Assembly (NCBI GenBank): GCA_002633005.1
Contig: NMRA01000743.1
Span: 126,001 to 170,244 of the forward strand
DNA: 44,244 bases
From: Phoronis australis
Lineage: Eukaryota; Phoronida; Phoronidae
Reading direction: 5' to 3'
Part shown: positions 24,601 through 36,600 of the stretch, piece after piece
How positions within the stretch are numbered: position 1 is the first letter of the stretch
How the letters are laid out: every line of letters begins with the position of its first letter
Program-made: the position numbers and the translations under genes
The notes under the pieces: generated by a model
What the model was told of the DNA's origin: nothing
Databases searched by the model: none
Seen by the model: only the letters and a program-made list of their open reading frames with translations

Positions 24601-27600
24601 TAGTTTTGTGGAAATCAAATTTGAAACGAGCAGCGTTTGTACTGCTGTGCCCTGCTTTGGTAGTAGTAGACTTTCCTCATGATCTGCTTTTAAGTCTTGA
24701 AAATTGGAAAAACCTTGATACAGGTCCATAGAGGTACATAAGAGTCTATTTATGCAAGTTGTTGAAAGTTTTGTTAAAGCTGCATTTCTCCTGTTTAGCT
24801 GTCAGACAAGTGTACAATTCTTGACAGAAGCACTATGCAATTTAAAAACATTACCACACTTATCAGATCTCGAATTACTAGCGAATTAGCAGTCAATTCA
24901 AGCCATGAGCAATGCCTACATAAGCAATGCATACATAAGCAGTGCATACATAAGCAGTGCATACGTAGAAATGCATACATAAGCAGTGCATACATAAGCA
25001 GTGCATACGTAGCAATGCATACATAAGCAGTGCATACATAGCAATGCATACATAAGCAATGCATACATAAGCAATGCATACATAGCAATGCATACATAAG
25101 CAATGCATACATAAGCAATGCATACATAAGCAGTGCATACATAAGCAGTGCATACATAAGCAGTGCATACATAAGCAGTGCATACATAAGCAGTGCATAC
25201 ATAAGCAGTGCATACATAAGCAGTGCATACATAAGCAGTGCATACATAAGCAGTGCATACATAAGCAGTGCATACATAAGCAGTGCATACATAAGCAGTG
25301 CATACATAAGCAGTGCATACATAAGCAGTGCATACATAAGCAGTGCATACATAAGCAGTGCATACATAAGCAGTGCATACATAAGCAGTGCATACATAAG
25401 CAGTGCATACATAAGCAGTGCATACATAAGCAGTGCATACATAAGCAGTGCATACATAAGCAGTGCATACATAAGCAGTGCATACATAAGCCATTTTTCA
25501 ATCCGCAATCTTAGGGTTGGCTAACTCCGATAAATTCTAGAGGATTTTCTTGAGTCACTGTTGGTTTCAATGCTTGTGTTGACAATAAAAAGAGAACCCT
25601 ATCACTGTAAGGAATATTATGTGACCGATTTTGTGAGAGTAAAAGGTCTGATTCTGTTTTTTTTTTTTTCTTTAGCCAGCTCAACAGGACAAAATACAGT
25701 TAAGGTATATCTATTGTTCAGCCACTTCAACATTGCGTAATTATTCTTTGTTCTCCTCAGGAAAAGACCTTCTTAGCACTGACCTGCAACATGGTGATAG
25801 CTATCTATTGATGTCCGTTCACATATTCGCTGAACTGTGGAGGGAAACAGGTGAGTTAGTTGTGTGCTGTTGGTTGTCATGTTTCACTGCGTGGTTTACT
25901 AATACTGTACGCACCAGGAATGGCTTGATATTGACAGTCATGAAGGGTGGCATTTGTGGTCAGTTATCATGAGGAATTAGGTAGAACGTTATTGCTTATC
26001 AGCAGTTAGCATGATGGGTTACTACCCATGATGGGTTACTACCCATGATGGGTTACTACCCATGATGGGTTACTACCCATGATGGGTTACTACCCATGAT
26101 GGGTTACTACCCATGATGGGTTACTACCCATGATGGGTTACTACCCATGATGGGTTACTACCCATCATTATGGCATGAGAGGAGTTGCTCATATTGTAGG
26201 CGAAACAATATTTTGTCAATGTATATATGGCGTATAGTGCAGATGCCATAATTCTGGTACTTTTGGTATTTTACTTTTTTGTCGTCCAAGGAATGCCGAT
26301 TTAAACAGTACAACCATCAAGCAAAGCTAAACAGTTTTAGGTATGAATTGTTTACTGATCGTTGCTAACTCGGATTACATGATGCCGTGTCATTTTTGAC
26401 CATTTCGTCGCTATAGAATTATTCGTTACTTTTCACAATGAAATTTACACTTAGCACATACACTATTTCAAGCAGATACGCTCATTTTGGCTACAAAGGT
26501 GAAATATCGTGCCATATCTCTATGATAGCATATTGGTCTTCTTGACTGATTCGCTTGCCAGAACCTATTAACCAATCTGAATTTGTGAGACACGAACTCA
26601 CCATCCTCAACATATGTGTAGGTGATGACAATTTTCTGTGGAGGATGGTCGTTCTACTGGAGCGGGCACTCAAGTCAAGCCCGAGCAACTTTCAGATGAA
26701 GATTCTGCTCATAAACTTCTACTGCATTCTGGGAGCCTTTGGTCCTTGTCCACTTATCTATGACAGTATGGAGATTAAGAATGTACAGAACGACACGCTA
26801 GGGTAAGATTTCTTTGTGCCACATACCAAGCATTGTATAGTGTACTTCTTTAAATGAATGCTGACAGTTGCGCCGACTTACTTTCAAATACAGTCATTTA
26901 TAATAATTCTGCTTTCTTCCTCCGTGTTGACAGGCTTCACTGGTATTGTCTGAGTTTGTGGGAAAAGTGACAATTTTCTCCGCCAAAGTTTTTTATTGTT
27001 TTGTTGTTGTTTTCATTTCTCATCATTGCTGATTACTAACCCATCCATAGCAGCATTTGGACCAGTTTTCCTCAAAATCCCTGGCCCTTTTTTTGATTTC
27101 TGTATATCAAGCAACATGTGAGGTAGTGTCCTCTGTTGGTCTGTAGAAAGACTCTCCTTCCTAGATTGGCCACTGTTCTAGTTGTCTCCCACCAGTGCTT
27201 GTCTTGTTTGATGGTGTGCTGCATTTCCAGGTATTTGATATCAAATCATGTGTGTCGCCTTGGTAACCTGACGTCAGCCTCCATAGTCTATGGTAACATG
27301 TTGCGTTTCTTCACTGTCAATCACAAAGAGGTATGAACGTGCCATGTGACTTAGATTTTTGTACTTAACTGTTAGTATTAAATGTAAGTAAAAATTGTTA
27401 GTCTTCTTACACGTCATATGTTGGTCATGTCACATGACCTATAGTTAAGTCTGAAAAGATCTCTGTACCAATCGGGGCTCTGTCGCTGATTTTCTGTTTC
27501 CTGTTCCCCCTTCTCAGTTTGTGGCTCTCATTCTAGTGTTCAATCATTCTGCAGTGTTCACTGTCTAGGTGTGTAGTTTTCCATGTTGTAAGCAACGTAA

Positions 27601-30600
27601 CAAAACATCTGGACCTCGTATATGGCATCAGTATGGTGAATGGGACATCGTTCACTAAAGCGTCAATCAGTAGTTTTCTTGTGTAATCAGTGTTAATTAT
27701 GATAATATACCCTATAGTTGTGTTATTAAACAAAGTTCCTGTCGAGTAGCCAGAGTATGCAAAATCGCCAGCTGTTTCACCACTGATGTCTCTCTAGTCT
27801 TTCGTCTTTGTTAAGGTTATATAAGACCTTATCAACAAGTCTTTGCATTCAGCCAATTATCTAAAAAAAACTACAAAATCTAACTGTTAGTAAAATTTTG
27901 TATTTTCTGTAAGTAGAAATCCTGTGGAATTTCATTTTTGGCTTGATACCAGTCTGCCATTGATTATATCTCCTGACCATGTGTTTTTAGTAAAATTTAG
28001 CAGGAAAAAGAAATATGCATAGCAAGGCAACCAAAACAACAGCATCGATTCAGTAAGATATTTTGTTTGATTTAAATGATCAAGATGAAATTTTTAAAAC
28101 GCTGTCATCATTTTGTTTTTATTTTACGCAACTTTCGATTTTTTTTAGCCATCGTGCCAAAGTTTATCATTTTAAAAGCAAATCCTAACAATGTAAACAT
28201 AGTAACTGAAAGTTTTATTTGAATCTCAACATATCTGAGATTTTGTGTTCCGAAGTTAGCCAAATTTGACATTTTTGTAGGGTCTAACGTAACCTTAAGA
28301 CTGAGAGTTATCTCAATGAGAAAGGACTGCTTAGGTGGAGAACAGATAAGTGTTGAGGCTCCTGAGTTTCTACAAAATACTGATTGGATTTTAGATTTGT
28401 TGCTATAATAATTTGTTGATAGCTTTTTGAAGTCTATTTTAGACTCAGAACTCGTTGAAATTTTTCAGATCACGGAACAGTTGACCACATCTTATAAGTT
28501 TGGGTCATTTTGCAAGGTAAGATTCCCTAGTCATCAGATGTCCTGTGAATGAGTGACTCTTAAGGCAGTTTTGTCTGCAGTAAAGAGAATGGGATTTGGA
28601 AGAAGTCATTGCAATAATGTGATTAGAATATGTGTGAATAGGCAGTGCTTAAACTAGAATTAATAGGATCCTGAAAAACTTCAGTGGAAACTTGCAGGAA
28701 TTTGAGTAAAAATGGTCTTAAATGAATTTAGATTGTTTGAAATGGATATTGTTGACTTAACAAATAAAGCAATTTTTGTATACTTGTTAAGTATTAAACC
28801 ATTTAGTATAATTTCTTCTTTTGTTAACAGATAATAGAATTCATCAATTTCCGGGAAAGACTCCAAAACTCACTCCAGTATGCAATAGCTACATCTGAGA
28901 GGATGTTGATCGACCTGACTATTGAAGCTGAAAGGTGCACGCACATCATGTTCTGTTACTGTGGGATCGTACAGGGCCAGACTAGGAGAAGGTCCTAGAG
29001 ACAATCCTGCTTTATTCAGCACTAAATGTTCAAAACCTCCTTACTCCACTGTCCAGTTCTACATAATGTTACTTTGGTGTACAAACATGTACATCAGAGC
29101 CTATGTTGTTTTGAGAAGTTGCAATGGTTTATCTTTTGTATGTGAGAAATTTTGTGTTACTTTGTGTTTAACACTTAATCTGCGTCACCTGTGAATATGT
29201 TCACAATGAGCCCAATGTAGTATTTATTGTGTTTTTTACACGTTCAACAAGGAATGCACATTGTCGTAAGGTTGTCTAGCTTGCTCTGATTTGTAAATCT
29301 TAGAAAATGGATTGATGCCATTTTGATTATATTAATATTTGTTTTATCCAGTTTCAAAGGGAGCTTATGCGTTATTGAAACAAGTTTTTTTTTTTGAGAT
29401 CTCATTAGTTTATCTTCAGATTGTTGATGATTTCTTGACTAAAAGTGTATCGTTGTTTGAACGTCTGCTCTCTTTTTCAGTCTCCAAGATACTGACGATG
29501 CTTTAGCTTATCTGTCCATTGACCCAGCCAATGGTAGGTTATATGATGTGCATTGGTCAATTAGTTGGTTACATGTATGGTAAAATCTCACCAATTTTGG
29601 ACACAACATGGCTGACACATGAAAGTTTATTTTCTGATTTTCTCATATAAGATAAGTAAGATTTTATCGCAAGTCGCCTGATGTTCACTTTAATCTGTAA
29701 TCAAGAGTTATTGGTAGCGTTTTGTGGGCTAAAACATAAGGCACCAGTTACAAAAGTCAACTTCAATCGTTCTTACTTGTAGGTGCTTGTGCATTTATTT
29801 TCTTTATTAGCTTGCAGTGCTCACTTACCGTACAAAAGTCTTATGATGGTGTGAGGTTATAAATCTGGAATGTGCTAGCATGAACAGCATTTCAATATTA
29901 GGCAAATATCTTCCTTTGTTACAATTGTCTTGGAGAATAGGGCAGGATACCGCAACAGAATGTTAACTTCATATCACTCTGCATGACAGGGGATCCGTCA
30001 ACTAAAAACTATCTACCACAACTCTAGTCTGTATGCTCTGTCATTCCTGTTTCATGACCTCTCATCATGGCAGGCCTGTGAATAACCTCAAGGATTATGA
30101 GTTAACACAGTTATTGTCGTGATCAAGAACTTTGACCTCAGGAAACCCTAACGTGTGGCCAGTGTTGTTGGAATGAGTACACAAGGCATACAGTCGTACA
30201 CAGGCTGGCGTTGTGGTAGATAGTTGGAATGAGTACACAAGGCATACAGTCGTATACAGGCTGGCGTTGTGGTAGTTAGTTGGAATGAGTACACAAGGCA
30301 TACAGTAGTATACAGACTGGCGTTGTGGTAGATAGTGTTTAGGTGACGGATCCTGTGTCATGCACTGTGATGTGGCATGAGCATTCTGTTACAGTATTCG
30401 AATCTGTTTGACTATTGTACCTGAGGGTGATATTGCCTAATATCGAAACATGGTTCATGCTGCACTCTCGTGTCATTTTTGTTTTCAGCTTCCTCCTTCT
30501 AATTTGGCTAAAAACTAATATGTTTTGGTTTATAAGGTCATCCTCGTTTCAGATAAAACTAACTGGGAGGAGTTAACAGATAATCGTGACATGAGTTTCC

Positions 30601-33600
30601 TACTCTCATGGGATCCCCCGTCCAGGTAATTTTATTAAAACTTTTCCTGTTTGTGTATTTTGATCTAACTACACCATGTTCATTCTTGGCAGTATATTCA
30701 CCAAATAATTGTCAAATCGGTTTTCACCAGGGTTTGCCGTTCATCTGTTCCTAATTTAATTGAGGTCTATTTTATTCATGGCTTTGTGTTACTTTGAAAT
30801 TTGTCACTTAAGTAAGCTCTTCTGAGCAGTAACTGTCACATTTGTATTTAACTTAAAAACTAATATATTTTGCCAAATGAATGTCATTGCTAACATCCAT
30901 GATATTTTTGTTAGATAATGTATTTTTAAGATATCTTTCTAGGATGATAGGCAGGTATCTTAACTACAAAATTTCCATGGTTTTTTATAAAATCTTGAGA
31001 AATGGATGGTTACAATACTCCAATTGTGCATTGCAGTTTGCAGTGTTGTATCACTTATGACTCTAGATTTATTGAAAATGTTTTTTAGTTTTTTTTGGAT
31101 AACTCACAGACTGTTTGGTTACATCAACCCTGGCTTTACATTCTTACCTATGTCAAATTGAACCAAGTCAAATAAGATACCACAGTAACTGGGTGTGCTT
31201 TTGCAGTTGTGGTATAAATATGTTGGCTGACTTTGTTCTCTTGTTCTTCAAAGGTGTATCATTCAGGAAGTTAAACAGACGTCTTTCAATGAAGAAGTAA
31301 GTCATGCAGCTGTTTAAGTTGAGATATTCACCTTGGAGTGGGCCTCGTTTTGTTTGGATGTGTTCAGCTGAAGCTCTTTTATAAACTGAAGTGTTAGTTC
31401 GTGCAGAAATTAATGCTAAAAAGTCCATTGTAAAAGGAAACTTGTTTTCAATTTGGTAAAGTCTTTGTTCATGAAGAAATAAAGAAGTACGATCTCGCAG
31501 CCAGAGTTCAGAACAGTGTTTGCCCAACACTTCCTAACAGTGATGTCTAGCGGATCAACCTTTCAGAATTTGTGGTGTCCGTTTCAGTTTGGGAATTTTC
31601 GTTTACAAAGCTGCTGCTGTTGTATCAAATGCGTTGTAGACTGTTGTCAGCTAGAAAATATCTGGTAACATCATAAGACATGGAAACATGTTGGTAAAAA
31701 CACTTCTCACTTGAACGTGTCAGAACGGAAAGCACACACAGACTCACTGCGATATTCATTTTGGTGCAAGTACGATAAAGCTACAGATATACTATGTCAA
31801 AGATTTTGTGCAAAACATTCTCGAGCAACCACTAATATGATCATGGTGTAATTAAATCTCAACGGCTAAAAGGCAAATTATAAATCAGGATGTTTATGAG
31901 CCGTCAACAGCCCCACAATGAATTGGAAAAATTATTTTCTTTAAGAGTCCATGAAAATGGTCCAGAAATCTTTAAATGAGAAAATGGGGCACCAGTTTAT
32001 CAACAGAAAATAAAAGAAGATAACAAATAATTGAACTGTGATGATTTATGTCTTTGATTTATTACTTACATCTTGTCAAAATTACATCCAATTGCATCTA
32101 AAAAATTCCATATACTCTGAAACCAAGCTTGTAGAAATATAAAATTCATTGTTTTGCCTGTTTGCACCAATCTCTATGGTGGGTTCTAATCTCACCAACT
32201 GCAATCAAGTGCTGAATCCAAATTTCTTGGAAAATCTGCTCTAATGGTCTCTGTAAGTGCGCCAAACATAATAATTGATTACGTAGCATAGATCTGTAGC
32301 CATGACACGGGCAACTTTTTATTTGATGGAATACAACTTTCCAGTTACTTCCAAAAGTTGTTGAATTTCTCAGTGTTGCTTGCATTAATTGTAGAAAGCA
32401 TGGCTCCACATGCGTAACTTGCTGTTACGAAGCCTAGCTGCGGCCGTGTTGATGAGTAAACATGGCTGTGAGGGTGGTGTCGCCGTCAACGGGAACAGCA
32501 ATAACACGGCAAAGGTTTTGGCTGACTTGTCATCGGAGTTTGATGGCGTGGTGAAGAAGAGTGCTGTCTACAGTGACCCCATTGAGGTGAGTGCTTCCAA
32601 TTGTGATCGATGCCGTTGACGTTGAAACTTTAATTTATGTATTGTACAAGACAAACGTAATAAAGCAAAGTACCGTTTCCCCTGTCGTAACGCCTAATTT
32701 TTGATAACGGCATAAGTGATCCGTAATAACTATTAGGGCCACAAAATGCTAATTTCAGCCTGGTTTAGCCACCTTACTAACTTCCCTGTCAATTCTCCTT
32801 CATTCTTGGCCATCAGGGAAGACTACTCTGATGATGAATTCAACTTTCATCCAGCCTTCATGAGGGGAGTTCTGGGTAATTTTATCTGAACACATTTGGC
32901 TTGTGTTTTACTTGAAGTCTAATGATGTGAGTCTTTAAGGGTATTGGACTCAGTTTAAGGTATTGTAGAACCCTAGAAAAATGTCCAAATTTAGCTAAGT
33001 TCAGACCATTATATCTAAGAAGTTGCTGATTGGATTTTTATGAAACTTTCAAATACTATGCTTTATGTACTGTTTTTAAAACGTTACACTTTTGTATGAG
33101 GCGCCATCCAAAAATATGACTGGTTCACAACACTATAAAGCCTTTGAAAAAAGGTCAATTTTAGTAATTAATATTTTGTCCAAAATTGGTAAGATTTTAC
33201 CGTACTATGCAATACTGCTGAGGAAGACTTGTGGGATATGACAATACGGTGTTGTTAACATGGTTTATCGTGTTCACCATGTCATGAATCAGCTGAAAGC
33301 ATTCTGATAGTTCTGGTCGACTGGTTGTTAGTAGACTATTACTGTTTGTTCTACTAATGGGTATGGCACTGCTGGTATTGTTATAGTTTTGTGTTGGTAC
33401 AGACAAACCACATTGCAACGAATGCTCAAGGATTTTTTTTTCTGAAACATTCATTATACGTAACCGAAGTTCCCTGTAACCAAATCAATTGACAGATACA
33501 ATTCATTTGTCTTGGTACTTGTGGAGTGGAAACGAAATTTTAATTGTAACACAGTGATATCACTGTCACTAACTGTTATTTGTATAATTATTTGTTGTCC

Positions 33601-36600
33601 ATTTCCCCAGTACCCCATCCAAGGGCCATTCAGAACACGCATCAGTTGGTATCTGAAAGACGGTCACGCTTCATTGTATACTGACATGCTCAGGTTGGTA
33701 CAGTACGTGGCTGAACTGGAGGACAGGGGAGATAATTGTGATAAAGACATGGAGCATAGGATGGCCAGTATACCACAGCGTCTCATAGGTAAGGAAGATA
33801 AACCAATGAGGACACAGAAGACGGGAAGGCAGTTACATCACAGGAGTCTGTAACTTTGCATGTTCATTAGATTTCTCGTAAATTAGAGCCTTCTGTTGAG
33901 TTACTCCAGTTGTTTTCAATGTAAAGAGTCTATTATAAAATCTTTCTTTCCATTAAACATTTTTTGCATTCTGTGTTGCAATTTGTTCTTATGTTTATTA
34001 TCTGACAAACATAAGATGTTTGTAATAAGACTGAGTAATCTACATGCATTCAAACATGGCACTACACTGTGTGTGAGAAACCTGAGTTTTCTTTGCTCTC
34101 CAAGATAAATGTTTAGATAGTAGTGTATAGCGATACTATTTTTTACCTTTGGTGTAAAAGATCACAAAAAATCAAAAAAAAATTTATCGTCTGTTCATTA
34201 TGACTCCACTCTGGAAAAATCTGTGGTCCATTTTCCTCCAACAAGTTTCATTTACTGGTCATGGCTCCTTAATAGTCTCTTGGCTCCTCTATATTTTATT
34301 GTATTTAAAATCTTCACCTTCATTGTCTTCTATTTATGCGGTTCTCCCATTGAGGAAGGCTAACAATAAATGAAACAAATAAATAAATCAATAAAAATAA
34401 TAGAGACATGCCAGCTATTGAAAGTATAGTTAAAAACTGGACGATTGCCGCACAAATGAAGAAGGTCATGATAAATCAATGTTTCGTCTATTCATTAGAC
34501 ATCAGGTTATTTACATAGGACAACAAGTGCCAACATACATCTCAGGTGACATCCATGAAGTGAAGTGAGATATACAGAGTAGTCAGTAGCTGGTCATCAC
34601 CATAGTTGCAGGGTCACTGAGCTCTGCATGTTGTTCAGAGAATCAGTAGCATGATGGTTCTGAATGGCCAGTGACTCTTTAATGTGCAGTAATTCTTGGA
34701 AAGTTTCTGAAGAGGTTTGAAAACAACCATCAGTTCAACGGCTGGGTCTATGCAATGAGTGAGGCGAGATAATTGACGTTTCAATTTTATACCACAGGGC
34801 CCGGTGTAACCAAGAGAAAAGAAAACTTTCTTTTTCTTGTGTTCAATAACAGCTACCTTATCTGCCTTTGAAAGGAAGTGCCTTTTACAGCTATTCAAAA
34901 AATTCAGAGGGTCACCATTGGCACACAATGTTATTGTTATTGGACCCGAGAAAAAGAAAGCTTTCTTTTCTCTTGGTTACACCGGGCCTAGTAATATAAA
35001 ATTGAAATGTCAATTATCTCGCCTTATTCATTGCATAGACCCAGCCGTTGAACTGATAGTTGTTTTCAAACCTCTTCGGAAACTTTCCAGTATGCTATGT
35101 AAACTGAAGTCACCCATCCCATTATTGAAATGGAGCAATGTTGTTTATAAAGTTGAATGTGACAACTGTAAGGAATTCTATATCGTACTCACACACAGAC
35201 GCCTCTGTGACAGGTTGAAAGAACCTCACACCTCAGAGAAAAGCAACATATAAAGGCATTGTGTTAACAACAATCATCAAGCCAATTCAGTTAGTGTTAT
35301 CTGCAGTGAAACTAATAAGGAATTACTGTACATTAAAGAGTCACTGGCCATTAAGAACCAGCATGCTACTGATTCTCTGAACAACATGTAGAGTTAAGTG
35401 ACCCTGCAACTATGGTGATGACCAGCTACTGACTACTCTGTATCTCTCGCTTCACTTCATGGATGTCACCTGAGATGTATGTTGGCACTTGTTGTCCTAT
35501 GTAAATATCCTGATGATATCTAACGAATATACGAAACGTTGATTTATCATGAACTTCTTCATTTGTGCTGCAATCGTCCAGGTATGAAATGTGATGAGGG
35601 CTGTTCCAGTAAAATCTGTATGGGAGGGGGGAAGGCACCTTTTTTTTGCACCCACCACCCATATTTTTCATTTATTTCTTCAGCCTACCACCCGTAATTT
35701 TTTATAAGTTTGAAATGCAACCACCCGTAATTTTTTTTTGTTCTTGTGGTTGACTGCCCAGGCGCTTGAGTTTATCTGTTCCTCCATCACCACTAACGGC
35801 ATTCATTACTAAGAAAACATATGTTTCTTATATATGGTTATTAGCCATCGAGAAATTCGAGCACCTGTGGTTAACTGGTGTTATGGGCATGCCGATTAGG
35901 AGATCGGAGGGAATGAAAAAGTCGGAGCTTTTTGCAAGCTGCATTTTTGTTTCAGTTTTTGATTCCGTGCGAATTGTTTATAAAATTTACTAAAATTACC
36001 CACCATCAAACATTTATGGCCCAATGAAACAACAACGACCTGTAAATTTTTATTTTTTTGAAGTACGACCACCAGCCATTTTGAATTTAAATCAAACGCA
36101 ACCACCCATAAATTTTTATTTCAGTTGCCTTCCCCCCCTCCCACACAGATTTTGCTGGAACAGCCCTGAGCTATTTGAGCCATTTGTTTTATATATTTGC
36201 TCAAGAAGAACCCTGGTTATATAATGTGTACAAAAAGAACAGTGTTGCATTTTTGTATTTTGTTGTGAAGCTATCACATGTCTGTAATTCCAGACATTAT
36301 GACAAAAGCCCAGAGCTGTATACAGACTGAAGACAAAAGTAAACGACAATTCCACGCTGAACTACTGGAGCGACTAGTCCTAGTGGCAGAGGTGAGACTT
36401 CTATAGGTGTAGAACTCTCTTTGTGTTAGAGGTAGGGAAAGGTGTATCTTTGGCCTCATTTTGGAATTGTCAAGCAGATTCTAGGGATCATGTCTGAAAA
36501 CATGCACATTCATAGATACTTGTCAAGTTTATACAACTCTGCCCTCAGAGTTGCAGCTTGAGGCGTGGTAGTGAAACTTTGCTGACATGAGAAGGTCGAA

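Larger units (their letters stand above)
23858..24673 (+). repeat. Allelic duplicate 3, second copy (contains exon 12 again)
   Basis: Counterpart of 22650-23460, continuous with downstream unique DNA leading to exon 13. Confidence 0.88.

Noticed and set aside
24795-25508. Three overlapping minus-strand ORFs of 192-237 codons made of pentapeptide repeats
   Set aside because: They are the three frames of a 15-bp minisatellite without stop codons inside an NAA25 intron; no unique protein sequence or regulatory context supports a gene.
31267-31296. Alternative downstream acceptor for NAA25 exon 20
   Set aside because: Using ATTCAG at 31266 changes the phase and no longer joins exon 21 in frame.
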